Source: Anaerocolumna sp.
GTDB taxonomy: Bacteria > Bacillota > Clostridia > Lachnospirales > Lachnospiraceae
NCBI GenBank assembly: GCA_029239975.1
Contig: JARBTX010000013.1
Span: 1-62,050 of the forward strand
DNA: 62,050 bases
Direction of reading: 5' to 3'
Shown: positions 7,651-16,165 of the stretch, in pieces
Position numbering within the stretch: position 1 is the first letter of the stretch
How the letters are laid out: every line of letters begins with the position of its first letter
Notes under the pieces: model-generated
Database searches by the model: none
What the model saw: only the letters and a program-made list of their open reading frames with translations
Told to the model about the DNA's origin: nothing
Program-made: the position numbers and the translations under genes

Positions 7651-8412
7651 TTAGATTGCAGGCATTACCCTACCACCAGATACTGGAATATAAGCTCCAG
7701 TTGTAAATGCTGCTAAATCAGAGGCAAGGAAGCATACCATATTGGCAATATCCTGATCTGTTCCACGATGTCCTAATGGAACTGTTTTATCATATTCAGG
7801 TTGAACTTCTCTATGTTCTAGACGATCATTTTCACTAATCGTCCAGCCAGGAGCCACTTGATTCACTGTTATATTGAATTTACCTATTTCTTTAGCAAGA
7901 CTACGAACAAGGCCATCAAGACCACGTTTTCCAGCCACATAAGCAGAACAATTCGCCTCAGCTAAAGCAGAACATTCTGTATTCATAACTACGATTCTAC
8001 CGTATTGTTGCTCTATTAGATGAGGTACAAATGCTTTATTCATATATACATTATGCATAACACAACTCTCAAATTGACTAAAGTAGTCTGCTACGTCCTG
8101 CTCTAAGACACTTTTCCATTGATACTGAATGACTGCATTATTAATAATAATATCTGGTTTTCCAAATTCTGCATAGATTTTATCTCTCATAGCATAAATA
8201 CTTTGTTCATTGGTTATATCTGCTTGGAATGCACCAGCATTTCTACCCATTGCCTTTAATTCATCTACAAGTTCATCCGCTTTTGCTCTATTACTATGAT
8301 AGTGTATTGCAACATCAGCACCACATTCTGCTAATGAACGAACAATACAGCGTCCTAATTGACCAGTTCCACCAGTTACGATTGCTTTTTTACCTTTTAA
8401 ATCAATATTCAT
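7651..8412 (-). CDS. SDR family NAD(P)-dependent oxidoreductase
   Basis: A 253-residue classical short-chain dehydrogenase. The Rossmann motif TGGTGQLG (about residues 14-21), the NNA motif (INNAVIQY), the active-site strand VMNTECSA with catalytic Ser, and the YxxxK pair in AYVAGKRG are present; the C-terminus GAYIPVSGG is typical. It is similar in style to FabG and sugar or steroid dehydrogenases, but the substrate cannot be assigned. GGAGG precedes ATG. The gene lies 37 bp downstream of the YgjP-like gene and probably shares its transcript. Confidence 0.88.
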   Translation of the reverse strand: MNIDLKGKKAIVTGGTGQLGRCIVRSLAECGADVAIHYHSNRAKADELVDELKAMGRNAGAFQADITNEQSIYAMRDKIYAEFGKPDIIINNAVIQYQWKSVLEQDVADYFSQFESCVMHNVYMNKAFVPHLIEQQYGRIVVMNTECSALAEANCSAYVAGKRGLDGLVRSLAKEIGKFNITVNQVAPGWTISENDRLEHREVQPEYDKTVPLGHRGTDQDIANMVCFLASDLAAFTTGAYIPVSGGRVMPAI

Positions 8413-8449
8413 ATAAATCCTCCATTCTTTTTACACTTCAAATCACATT

Positions 8450-9157
8450 TTATAATATCATTTTCCATCCAGATAACGCTAACCAATTTTGTCGTCGTTC
8501 ATAATCAGGTATAACTTTACCTACCAATCGCCAAAAAGACCGGTCATGATTTAAATGAACTGTATGACACATTTCATGAACCACTACATAATCAATTACT
8601 TCTATTGGAGCCATAATTAACTTCCAGTTAAAGGTTAGTTCGTATTTTGAATTACAGGTTCCCCAGTTCTTTTTATCATCCGTAATCTTTATAGAACGAG
8701 GTTTCACTTTAAACTCAGACTGAAAAAAACGAATTCTTTTTTCTATAACTGATTTACAATTTTGATAATAAAATCTTTTTAATGCTTGTCTTATCACATC
8801 ATCGTCTTGTTGTTTTACATTAATATACAATTTATCATCTTCTAAAATTACACAATCTTTTTCTAAATCGCTATTACATGTAATAACAATAGGATATGCT
8901 TTTCCTAAATATAAAAATGTTTCACCATGCTCATAAACTTTTTCATAACTTCCCAAGTTCCTATCTTTCATCTCTTTTGACTTAAGTAGAATAAGTTCCC
9001 ACTGTTTCTCTAACGCTTTTTGAATTACTATGATATCTGAATCTTTGGGAGCATGTACTTCAATATATCCATAAACATCTACATAAATACCTACGTTTTT
9101 TCTTCTTTCATAGATAACATTGAAATCAATTGTTGTATCTAAATATGTATGAGTCAT
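8450..9157 (-). CDS. YgjP-like metallopeptidase-fold protein (DUF45, SprT-like)
   Basis: A 235-residue protein of the YgjP/DUF45 family. The zinc motif HExxH appears in VVHEMCHTVHLNHDRSFW, with the family's following HDxxFW. KKNWGTCNSKYELTFNWKLI upstream is the conserved substrate-side strand. Family members are predicted metal-dependent hydrolases; their physiological substrate is debated. I start the gene at 9157 (MTHTYLDTT) because GGAGGG is just upstream and the N-terminus then matches the family; the frame is open 78 bp further upstream without an SD. Confidence 0.85.
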   Translation of the reverse strand: MTHTYLDTTIDFNVIYERRKNVGIYVDVYGYIEVHAPKDSDIIVIQKALEKQWELILLKSKEMKDRNLGSYEKVYEHGETFLYLGKAYPIVITCNSDLEKDCVILEDDKLYINVKQQDDDVIRQALKRFYYQNCKSVIEKRIRFFQSEFKVKPRSIKITDDKKNWGTCNSKYELTFNWKLIMAPIEVIDYVVVHEMCHTVHLNHDRSFWRLVGKVIPDYERRQNWLALSGWKMIL

Positions 9158-9292
9158 ATCACCCTCCATGCTGCCAAAATATCTTAGTTGAAAAATGAAC
9201 AAGTAAATCATAATACTTTTGATGTCTATTTGCATTTTCTATATATACTATATTGTATTAATTGTATATATTCAACCTTTTATTAAAAAAAG

Positions 9293-9327
9293 ACTTTTAA
9301 AAATATTGATTTACTCAATCAATATTT
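9293..9327 (-). terminator. Terminator of the GMC oxidoreductase operon
   Basis: AAATATTGATT (9301-9311) pairs with AATCAATATTT (9317-9327). On the minus strand it is followed by TTTAAAAGTCTTTTTTT. Confidence 0.7.
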
Positions 9328-9400
9328 CCTAAAAGCCTTGATATAACAATATTATTCAATTGCAATACAGTATAGTTAATTAAATTAATTATGTATTTGA

Positions 9401-11107
9401 TTAACTAAAATATTTCTCCACTATTTTTTCTGCTGTTCTTGTTGCTAATGCTTGGTTCGTCATAGTAGGATTTGGCCCACCTAATCCATTAAACAATACA
9501 CTATTATCAGCTATATATAACCTTTTCACTTGTTTTGCTTCGCAATTACTATCCGTTACATAACCTATTCTCATGGTACTTTGTATATGTAAAAAAACTT
9601 CTGGTGGCCAATCTGAACGTATAATTGTTTTGGCTCCTGCATTCCTTAGAATTTCAGAAGCAATGGTAGCAAGTTGGTCTCTTCGTTCTTTATCCTGACT
9701 ACTAGGTACATAATGTATTACTGGAATATATCCATTCTCATCTTTACGTACTGGATCTAGGGTTACGCTATTATTTTGATTTACATCATCGTCTGTGAAT
9801 ATTAAAAGACTTAAGGTCCTATTATATTGTCTCATAAAATCCTTTAATTGTTCTCCAACTACTAATCCTTCTATATCCCAAGGAACGTTTTTGTCCGTTT
9901 TATGAAATACATGATAACCTTTATAACTTGTTCCATATACCGTAGTAGCTTGTAATCCTGGACTCATTCCAAATGGTTCAATTACACCAAGACCTGGGTA
10001 ATCAAATCTTGCTGCTGCATTTTGACCAACATATGGTTTGATATCTGATTGTCCTAAGACATTCATTAAATCCTTTTCCTCAAAAATGCCCGAAACACAA
10101 TCAAACCAATGATTGATTAAACCTTTACCCACCCATTCATTTTCTGGCAGTTGCGAATTTAACCATAATCTCGGTGATTCAATTCCACCACACGACATAA
10201 CAACCACATCTGCTCTTAATTCACCTATTTCACCTGTCCATGTATCACGGTAATTTACACCTACTATTCGTAAACCTTCCACCGGGTCTTCTTCTGTTAC
10301 TATCTTTGTAACAAATGTATTTGGTCGAACTTCTACATTCCCAGACAAAAGAGCTCTTGGAATATAACTTGCAAAGGTAGATCTCTTAGCTATACTATCT
10401 ATCGTAGGTCCAATATGGCATCCATTTACACAATGACCTCGAAGTGTACATCCAATTGAAGTGTTATCTTCAAAATTAAAGTTTGGGTCATTCATCTGCT
10501 GATTCGGTCTTAAAATGGCATTTGGTTGTGGACGATATCCGGGTGTTGTAACATTTGGAGAATCAAGTAACTGCCAACCTGATTTTCGTAAGCCATAATA
10601 AAATAGATCTTCTTTACCAGTTGTAGGCGCAGGCCAAACGGGTAGTGTTGCTTCCACTCTTTCATAATAAGGAACCAATTCATCATAACTGATAGGCCAA
10701 ATATCATTGACTGCACTCGGATAAGCTCTAGGGGAATTTCCATAATAATGTAGGGTACTTCCACCTACCCCTGCATTTTGCCAGGTATACCCTCTGTCGC
10801 CAACCACTCTAGCCCATGGACTTAAATCCCTGTTAGCTGGCCCCCATCTAAATTTACCTGTTACAAAATCATTCATATCATCTTCTAAATCGGTAAATTG
10901 CTGTGATAATATCTCAATACTTAAATCATCATAACTTGAGCTGCTGATCGCCCCACGATCTGTATTAGGATTTGGCCACTTTTTATTTCCATACCAGGCT
11001 CCTGCTTCAAGTACTAGTACCTTTATACCTTTCTCTCCAAGTTCTTTCGCAACAACAGCACCACCGCCACCTGCTCCAATCACTATAACTTCTGCATCAT
11101 GATTCAT
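9401..11107 (-). CDS. GMC family FAD-dependent oxidoreductase
   Basis: A 568-residue glucose-methanol-choline type oxidoreductase. The N-terminal FAD Rossmann motif GAGGGGAVVAKEL (about 12-24), VGGSTLHYYGNSPR in the flavin-contact region, and the C-terminal block NGLGGPNPTMTNQALATRTA with the preceding His-containing segment HIQSTMRIG fit the family. It likely oxidises an alcohol or sugar C-OH group at FAD. The upstream neighbour, 37 bp away, resembles subunit 3 of gluconate 2-dehydrogenase. The third, cytochrome c subunit of the proteobacterial complex is absent, so the electron acceptor is unknown. SD GGAGAG precedes ATG. No Tat or Sec signal is visible on this subunit. Confidence 0.88.
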   Translation of the reverse strand: MNHDAEVIVIGAGGGGAVVAKELGEKGIKVLVLEAGAWYGNKKWPNPNTDRGAISSSSYDDLSIEILSQQFTDLEDDMNDFVTGKFRWGPANRDLSPWARVVGDRGYTWQNAGVGGSTLHYYGNSPRAYPSAVNDIWPISYDELVPYYERVEATLPVWPAPTTGKEDLFYYGLRKSGWQLLDSPNVTTPGYRPQPNAILRPNQQMNDPNFNFEDNTSIGCTLRGHCVNGCHIGPTIDSIAKRSTFASYIPRALLSGNVEVRPNTFVTKIVTEEDPVEGLRIVGVNYRDTWTGEIGELRADVVVMSCGGIESPRLWLNSQLPENEWVGKGLINHWFDCVSGIFEEKDLMNVLGQSDIKPYVGQNAAARFDYPGLGVIEPFGMSPGLQATTVYGTSYKGYHVFHKTDKNVPWDIEGLVVGEQLKDFMRQYNRTLSLLIFTDDDVNQNNSVTLDPVRKDENGYIPVIHYVPSSQDKERRDQLATIASEILRNAGAKTIIRSDWPPEVFLHIQSTMRIGYVTDSNCEAKQVKRLYIADNSVLFNGLGGPNPTMTNQALATRTAEKIVEKYFS

Positions 11108-11144
11108 AAATCTCTCCTATCTTCGTTACTATGTAAGAAACGAT

Positions 11145-11744
11145 TTAGATATAAGTATTCACTCTTAAGGCACGATAACCAAGGGATGGCCCTGGATAAC
11201 CTGTCTGTTTCCAACTGATTGGTATATATTCTAATTCACGCTCTGAAGGTGAATCTAAACGAGTGCTTCCATAACCTGACCATTCTGAATAATATCCCAT
11301 CAAAGTAAGTCTGTTCATATTATTAACTGTGGAAATAACAGCACGTGGATCATTTCGATATGGTATTGGAAACTCTTCTAGATTAAATTTATTTTGATTT
11401 AGTAATTCTAAAGTTCTTAATCGATTTATTGATGAAAGTTTTGCAAAGGGTTCATTTACATAATATAATGCATTATTGTCTGTTAACTGTAATGCTGCAA
11501 TATTTAACATTTCTGCTGCTGGCTTAGCTAAAGGTATGGAATAATAATCAAGCGAATACTTTAAATATTCATCTGTATAAGAATCTGTTGCACCGAAATA
11601 TAGTATCTTACCGTATTCAACAGCTAACCCAGGGGTTCTTGGGATTATGGTATCTACAAGAGCTTTGAATGTTTTATTATAAGATAATGAGTTAAGCTGG
11701 TCATTATTTTCATTGCCATCAATATTAAAATATGTTCCAGACAT
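11145..11744 (-). CDS. Gluconate 2-dehydrogenase subunit 3-like protein
   Basis: A 199-residue protein. The segment FKALVDTIIPRTPGLAVEYG (about residues 26-45) is the hallmark of the gluconate 2-dehydrogenase subunit 3 family, small partners of GMC dehydrogenases. Unlike proteobacterial members, no Tat signal peptide is visible at the N-terminus (MSGTYFNIDGNENNDQLNSL), so both proteins may act in the cytosol or, in the mother cell, on the spore. It is the first gene of a two-gene operon with the GMC enzyme. SD GGAAG. The upstream region has a weak sigma-E-like pattern that I do not rely on. Confidence 0.75.
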   Translation of the reverse strand: MSGTYFNIDGNENNDQLNSLSYNKTFKALVDTIIPRTPGLAVEYGKILYFGATDSYTDEYLKYSLDYYSIPLAKPAAEMLNIAALQLTDNNALYYVNEPFAKLSSINRLRTLELLNQNKFNLEEFPIPYRNDPRAVISTVNNMNRLTLMGYYSEWSGYGSTRLDSPSERELEYIPISWKQTGYPGPSLGYRALRVNTYI

Positions 11745-11836
11745 TTAACTTCCGCCTTTATTTCTATTCATTATTTTTATATCTATGATAATATATTTTT
11801 AAATATTACTTATAATGAAATATGTTTCGTTATTAA

Positions 11837-12499
11837 TTAATAAAACTGTGTAAAGTGAATCACTAATAGCCCATCTTTATTAATAAGTCTATCTAACTCA
11901 TTCACAGTTTGCTCAAATTTTTCAAACGGATAAATTTTTTTTAAATTCGTAATTCCATTTGATCGCACAAAATGTGGTTTTCTTTGTAAAACAGCCATAC
12001 AAAAAATTGCATCGTATTTACCATACTTTAATAGTTCACTTTTCTTTGAATAGATAAAGGTAACCTTATCATCTACCATTAATTTCTTACATCGAGCAAG
12101 GCTATGTTTATTAATATCAGCACCTATAATATTAGCCTGTGGAAAGTACTGACGTAGTGTTAAGACTTCTTCTCCAGTTGAGCATCCATAAGACAATAGT
12201 GTTAACTCTTTTTTATTATTAAAATAATCTCTACAGGCTTTAAATATTTCAGGATATCGATTCATACAGGTAAGGGATGTAGTTTGATGTACTTCTTTTG
12301 CATGTAACAACTGTAAAAATAAAATGGAACGATATTCTGCACTAAAACAAAAGCATAGGATTGTCTTTATTATATTCCATAGGAATATAAGTGAAAGAAT
12401 AAAAAATCGTATCATAATATTATTAGATGATTTCTGCTTTTTGATATATGATTTCACCCTTTTCATTTGCCTTATAATCAAAGATAAAAAATTGGTCAT
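11837..12499 (-). CDS. Membrane-anchored class I SAM-dependent methyltransferase, CheR-like
   Basis: A 220-residue protein. The N-terminus is basic (RQMKRVKSYIKKQ) followed by one hydrophobic segment (about residues 30-55, FFILSLIFLWNIIKTILCFC). The rest is a Rossmann methyltransferase with motif I LLSYGCSTGEEVLTLRQYFP, then IIGADIN as motif II and DAIFCMAVLQR as motif IV. GCSTGEE is the CheR-type signature, but the chemoreceptor-binding N-domain of CheR is missing. Substrate unknown. AAAGGAGG precedes ATG. It appears monocistronic. Confidence 0.75.
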   Translation of the reverse strand: MTNFLSLIIRQMKRVKSYIKKQKSSNNIMIRFFILSLIFLWNIIKTILCFCFSAEYRSILFLQLLHAKEVHQTTSLTCMNRYPEIFKACRDYFNNKKELTLLSYGCSTGEEVLTLRQYFPQANIIGADINKHSLARCKKLMVDDKVTFIYSKKSELLKYGKYDAIFCMAVLQRKPHFVRSNGITNLKKIYPFEKFEQTVNELDRLINKDGLLVIHFTQFY

Positions 12500-12680
12500 A
12501 TTAAATCCTCCTTTAAATAATATTAATAACTAATTGCGAACTCATCTAGTTTAGTAACTTATCACATTTAGATTACGAATTGCCTGGCTTTGGTGCCTTA
12601 TACTAACTAATCTAACATAACAAATAAATAGCATACATACAAGTTGGTTTTGGAATATTTTTACATAACATTAAATAAAA

Positions 12681-12735
12681 AAAGACTTATCATGATACTT
12701 CGTATTTCACATAGAATTCATGGTTAAGTCTCTAA
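12681..12735 (-). terminator. Probable terminator of the UPF0303 gene
   Basis: AGACTTA and TAAGTCT form the base of an imperfect stem over about 50 bp; on the minus strand it is followed by TTTTTTTATTT. The TTTA microsatellite lies between this hairpin and the stop codon, so it would be in the 3' UTR. Confidence 0.55.
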
Positions 12736-12750
12736 TTTAATTCGATCGGT

Positions 12751-12810
<60 letters not shown>

Positions 12811-12839
12811 CATAATACATTTCATAAAGATCTCTATTC

Positions 12840-13310
12840 TTACCCCTGCAAAAATCTTCTAATTCCTTCTACAGCAAGAGCGTGATCTTCTTCACCAGTT
12901 AAACCAGAAACAGTGACCGTTCCTATTCTTCCTTGTCCTTTTATAATCAATGGAAATGAACCACCTTCAGCTTGATATTCTGCATCGGAAAGATTTGTTT
13001 CTTTATGAAATGTTGTACCTTGATTTTTGTAAATTTCCCCAATATATAACGAACTATGTTCATATTTCTTAACTACATTTTTCTTTGTATTGACCCAATA
13101 GAGATTGTTATCCGTAGTTCCATCCATATAACAAGTAAATAAAGGATGCTTATCATTTTCAATATGAACAGCAACACCTTTTTTAATTTCGTCTTTTGCT
13201 ATATTTATGATTAATAACCCCAACCTAAGCGCATCATCACCACCAAAATTAATAAATTGTAGTTCATCTTCTTGTTTTATTAATACATCTGTGTTTTTAG
13301 TGATTTCCAT
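12840..13310 (-). CDS. UPF0303 / DUF336 (HbpS-GlcG fold) protein
   Basis: A 156-residue cytosolic protein. The C-terminal segment EGGSFPLIIKGQGRIGTVTV with SGLTGEEDHALAVEGIRRFL is characteristic of the UPF0303 branch of the DUF336/HbpS-like proteins, sometimes labelled heme-degrading domain proteins; the activity is not proven for the family. HKETNLSDAEYQAEGGSFPL is another conserved part. SD GGAG. The promoter carries a 10-bp inverted repeat over its -10 box, so repressor control is likely. Confidence 0.72.
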   Translation of the reverse strand: MEITKNTDVLIKQEDELQFINFGGDDALRLGLLIINIAKDEIKKGVAVHIENDKHPLFTCYMDGTTDNNLYWVNTKKNVVKKYEHSSLYIGEIYKNQGTTFHKETNLSDAEYQAEGGSFPLIIKGQGRIGTVTVSGLTGEEDHALAVEGIRRFLQG

Positions 13311-13326
13311 CTCTTGCCTCTCCTTT

Positions 13327-13370
13327 AACTATAATAAAATTATTATAGTTGAATTACAAGGCATTAGCAA
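13327..13370 (-). promoter_or_regulatory. Promoter with inverted repeat upstream of the UPF0303 gene
   Basis: On the minus strand TTGCTA (13365-13370), 17 bp, TATAAT (13342-13347). AACTATAATA (13327-13336) and TATTATAGTT (13341-13350) are a perfect 10-bp inverted repeat with spacer AAAT that covers the -10 and start site, as expected for a repressor operator. Confidence 0.65.
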
Positions 13371-13489
13371 TGGAGAATAAATGTTATAAAAGTACTTTTT
13401 TATACATTTTAATTGGAATAAAATGTAATTACCTATTAGTACCATGAATGTTACTTAGTAATAATACTAATAAATTATCCTTTCATCTG

Positions 13490-13518
13490 TTGACTTTTGT
13501 CGAAACTCATGTTAGTAT
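13490..13518 (+). promoter_or_regulatory. Promoter of the purine riboswitch transcript
   Basis: TTGACT (13490-13495), 17-bp spacer, TAGTAT (13513-13518), about 25 bp before the aptamer. Confidence 0.75.
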
Positions 13519-13542
13519 CTATAAATGTTTTTAAAATAACGG

Positions 13543-13610
13543 TATCCATATAAGTCTGATAGAATGGTTCAGACGTTTCTACAAGAAGCCGAAATTTCTT
13601 ACTATGGGTA
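13543..13610 (+). ncRNA. Purine riboswitch aptamer, guanine/hypoxanthine type
   Basis: P1 pairs TATCCATA (13543-13550) with TATGGGTA (13603-13610). P2 GTCTGA/TTCAGAC carries a loop ending in AATGG, J2/3 reads GTTTCTAC, and P3 AAGAA/TTCTT carries loop GCCGAAA. J3/1 reads ACTATGG with C at the specificity position (13602), which predicts guanine or hypoxanthine binding rather than adenine. Downstream is a purine permease, as expected. Confidence 0.9.
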
Positions 13611-13682
13611 AATTCAAGAATCCTTTGACATTAATTTGTTAGTAAAATAATCTAATTTTATTAATAGAATGTATAAAGAGAC

Positions 13683-13729
13683 GCTTCTGTGATGGATTTA
13701 CTCTAATCTATTCACAGAAGCTTTTTTTA
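13683..13729 (+). terminator. Riboswitch-controlled terminator
   Basis: GCTTCTGTGA (13683-13692) pairs with TCACAGAAGC (13712-13721), followed by TTTTTTT. The terminator loop GGATTTACTC (13694-13703) can pair over 10 positions with GGGTAAATTC (13606-13615), which includes the 3' strand of P1, giving an antiterminator. Ligand binding would lock P1 and let the terminator form, an OFF switch. Confidence 0.82.
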
Positions 13730-13746
13730 TTAAGGAGGACTAGTTT

Positions 13747-15138
13747 ATGAAACTTGATGAGATATTTCATCTCAAAAAAAATCAAACCAGCGTTAAAACA
13801 GAGTTAGTAGCTGGCTTTACTACTTACATTACTATGGCTTATGCTCTATTAGTTATTCCAAATGTATTAAAGTTTTCAGGAATGAACGCAGCTGGTTTAA
13901 AAGGAGATGCGGCAGCTACACTTAGTATACTAAACGACCCTGTAATTGCATCCATTTTTACAGCAACTTGTATAATATCTGCAATCGGTACACTTATTAT
14001 GGCATTTTATGCAAACTTACCTTTTGCTATAGCACCTGGAATTGGATTAACCGCATTCTTTTCCTATAGTGTATGTTTAAACCTTGGATATACATGGCAA
14101 CAAGGGCTTGCAGCTATATTCATATCTGGAGTTTTATTTATTTTAATTACACTTACATCCATACGTGAGAAAATAATTGATAGCCTTCCAAATAATATAA
14201 AATTGGCAATTACTAGTGGTATCGGTTTATTTATTGCCTTAATTGGATTCAAAAGTAGTGGTATTATCGTTTCAAACCCATCTACTTTAGTAGCATTTGG
14301 TGATTTTAAGAATAAAAATGTTATCCTTGCTTTAATCGGTATTACCTTAATGGGTATTTTAATGGCTAGAAAAGTAAAAGGTTCTATGTTAATTGCTATT
14401 ATTATCACTACTATTATAGGTATTCCTTTAGGAGTTACAAATATAGATGGTATTAAAATTTTTAGTATGCCTTCATCTATGGCTCCTACTTTTATGAAGA
14501 TGGACTTTGCTGGATTATTAAAACACAATGGAACAGGTGTTTTTGGTGCTATCATTAGTATTGTAATGGTAGTCTTAACGTTTAGTTTAGTAGATCTATT
14601 CGATACGATAGGTACTTTGGTTGGAGCTGCACAAAAAGCAAATATGATTTTGCCTGATGGAAAAATCAAAAACATGAAAAAAGCTCTATTATCAGATTCC
14701 ATATCTACAACACTAAGTGCAATGTTTGGTGTAACTACAACTGCTACTTATGTTGAGTCATCTGCTGGTATTGCTGAAGGTGGTAGAACTGGTTTATCCT
14801 CTTCTGTAGTTGGTATTTTATTTGTTTTATCACTATTTTTAGGTGGTTTTGTAGGTATCGTTCCACAAGAAGCTACTGCACCAGCATTGATAATCGTAGG
14901 AGTTCTAATGATGGAATCCATACGTGAAATTGACTTTAGTGATTTTTCAGAAGGTTTACCTGCTTTCTTTACTATTGTAATGATGCCATTTAGCTATAGT
15001 ATTGCCAATGGTATTGCTACCGGAATTATCTTTTATCCAATTATGAAAGTAATCACTGGAAAACACAAAGAAGTTCACCCAATAATATATATACTTGCTG
15101 TATTATTCATATTAAGATTTATACTTTTACCACAGTAA
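13747..15138 (+). CDS. pbuG: Guanine/hypoxanthine permease, NCS2 family, AzgA-like
   Basis: A 463-residue polytopic membrane protein. The N-terminus VKTELVAGFTTYITMAYALL and the motif GTVTTATYVESSAGIAEGGRTGLSS (read here as GVTTTATYVESSAGIAEGGR) are hallmarks of the AzgA/PbuG branch of nucleobase transporters. It imports purine bases with a proton. Control by a guanine-type riboswitch supports guanine or hypoxanthine as substrate. SD AAGGAGG at 13732-13738. It is a single-gene transcript with a terminator at 15193-15230. PbuO is the main alternative name. Confidence 0.87.
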   Translation: MKLDEIFHLKKNQTSVKTELVAGFTTYITMAYALLVIPNVLKFSGMNAAGLKGDAAATLSILNDPVIASIFTATCIISAIGTLIMAFYANLPFAIAPGIGLTAFFSYSVCLNLGYTWQQGLAAIFISGVLFILITLTSIREKIIDSLPNNIKLAITSGIGLFIALIGFKSSGIIVSNPSTLVAFGDFKNKNVILALIGITLMGILMARKVKGSMLIAIIITTIIGIPLGVTNIDGIKIFSMPSSMAPTFMKMDFAGLLKHNGTGVFGAIISIVMVVLTFSLVDLFDTIGTLVGAAQKANMILPDGKIKNMKKALLSDSISTTLSAMFGVTTTATYVESSAGIAEGGRTGLSSSVVGILFVLSLFLGGFVGIVPQEATAPALIIVGVLMMESIREIDFSDFSEGLPAFFTIVMMPFSYSIANGIATGIIFYPIMKVITGKHKEVHPIIYILAVLFILRFILLPQ

Positions 15139-15192
15139 TAGTTCGTAATGGAATAATAAAATACTTATTAACAACAAAGTATTACACATATG

Positions 15193-15234
15193 AAAAACAC
15201 TATGAGTACACACGTCCTCATAGTGTTTTTTGTC
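15193..15234 (+). terminator. Terminator after the purine permease
   Basis: AAAAACACTATGAG (15193-15206) pairs with CTCATAGTGTTTTT (15217-15230), which itself ends in the T-run. Confidence 0.88.
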
Positions 15235-15357
15235 TTATAACATAATAATTTAATTGGCATAACAAATTATACAACAATAATAATTTCAAATTAATTAAAA
15301 TTAAAATCAATAAATTTAGTATACGTATCTATTCACAATTACTATTTTTATGAAACT

Positions 15358-16122
15358 TTACGCTTTTCCCTTCCATGGAATCGATGGCATTGGTGCCCCA
15401 GTTTCTAGGTAAGTTTTTAATCCACAAAGAATAAACGTCCATCCTGCTGCAGCTTGATTAAATTTGGCACTCTCAGCATCCATATCGTGTAGAATTGTAA
15501 CTTTCGTTGTTGGCCCCATTTCTTGTAATTCAAAAACAACTGTAGTTACTTCGTCTTCTGAAGTGATATCAGGTGTTTTCCATGTATAAGAAAGTCTAGT
15601 AAATGGTTTATATTCAAGAACCTTACCATTCACTTCTGCATTATCTTCTGGTGTAATAACTTTTACATCAGATCCAACTTCCCAATCTGAAACAACCTTA
15701 CGCCCAAACCAAAATTTTTGTGTAAATTCAGGATTCGTAAGTGATTCCCAAACTTTTTCTGCACTAGCTGCTATTACTATTTGATAAACAAAACCTTTCA
15801 TTTTATCCTCCAACGTATTATTTTCTAATTCATCTTTCATATTATAAAGACCTTGTAATCGGTCTTCATCAAATTTACTTATCCACCTAGAATAGATAAG
15901 TCTTAATGGAACAGGATTTAAATAATGTAATTTCTCTTTACCTTTCCATACTGGAACAATAAGATTTGCATCTTCTAAAATTTTTAGATGCTTTGTTACT
16001 GCCTGTCTGGACATATCTAAATGGGAACTAAGTTCTGAAAGAGTTTGTCCATTTCTTTCATATAATAAATCCAACAGGTATCTTCGCGATTTGTCTCCTA
16101 ACGCATTAAATATTTTTTCCAT
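15358..16122 (-). CDS. ArsR-family HTH regulator fused to an SRPBCC (AHSA1) domain
   Basis: A 254-residue fusion. Residues 1-90 are an ArsR/SmtB-type winged helix (ALGDKSRRYLLDLLYERNGQ, recognition helix MSRQAVTKHLKILEDANLI). Residues about 110-250 are an SRPBCC/AHSA1 hydrophobic-cavity domain (VIAASAEKVWESLTNPEFTQ, WTFILCGLKTYLETG). The HTH lacks metal-binding cysteines, so a small hydrophobic ligand is more likely than a metal; this is inference. The gene has no SD, and its promoter places the transcription start at or beside the A of ATG, see the promoter entry. It probably represses itself. Confidence 0.88.
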   Translation of the reverse strand: MEKIFNALGDKSRRYLLDLLYERNGQTLSELSSHLDMSRQAVTKHLKILEDANLIVPVWKGKEKLHYLNPVPLRLIYSRWISKFDEDRLQGLYNMKDELENNTLEDKMKGFVYQIVIAASAEKVWESLTNPEFTQKFWFGRKVVSDWEVGSDVKVITPEDNAEVNGKVLEYKPFTRLSYTWKTPDITSEDEVTTVVFELQEMGPTTKVTILHDMDAESAKFNQAAAGWTFILCGLKTYLETGAPMPSIPWKGKA

Positions 16123-16128
16123 GACTCT

Positions 16129-16157
16129 ATATTAGCAACCTTTTGGTTGCATGTCAA
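16129..16157 (-). promoter_or_regulatory. Promoter with operator in its spacer; predicted leaderless start
   Basis: On the minus strand TTGACA (16152-16157), 17-bp spacer, TAATAT (16129-16134). The spacer contains the perfect palindrome GCAACC-AAAA-GGTTGC (16135-16150). The ATG (16122) begins only 7 nt after the -10 box, so the mRNA should start at or beside its A. Confidence 0.85.
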
Positions 16158-16165
16158 TAACTTTT

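Noticed and set aside
9401..11744. A complete gluconate 2-dehydrogenase complex
   Set aside because: No cytochrome c subunit and no Tat signal are visible, so only the family resemblance of two subunits is claimed.
11760..11830. A sigma-E sporulation promoter before the GMC operon
   Set aside because: AATATT, 14 bp, CATAGATAT is only a loose match in very AT-rich DNA; not strong enough to list.
12526..12600. A possible further MITE end (AATTGCGAAC ... ACGAATTGCC)
   Set aside because: Only about ten bases at each end agree and the spacing and interior do not; too little to call against the AT-rich background.
14064..14702. A 212-codon open frame antisense to the purine permease
   Set aside because: It lies wholly inside the permease on the other strand, lacks an SD, and reads as low-complexity Ile/Lys/Pro, as expected for the complement of a membrane protein gene.
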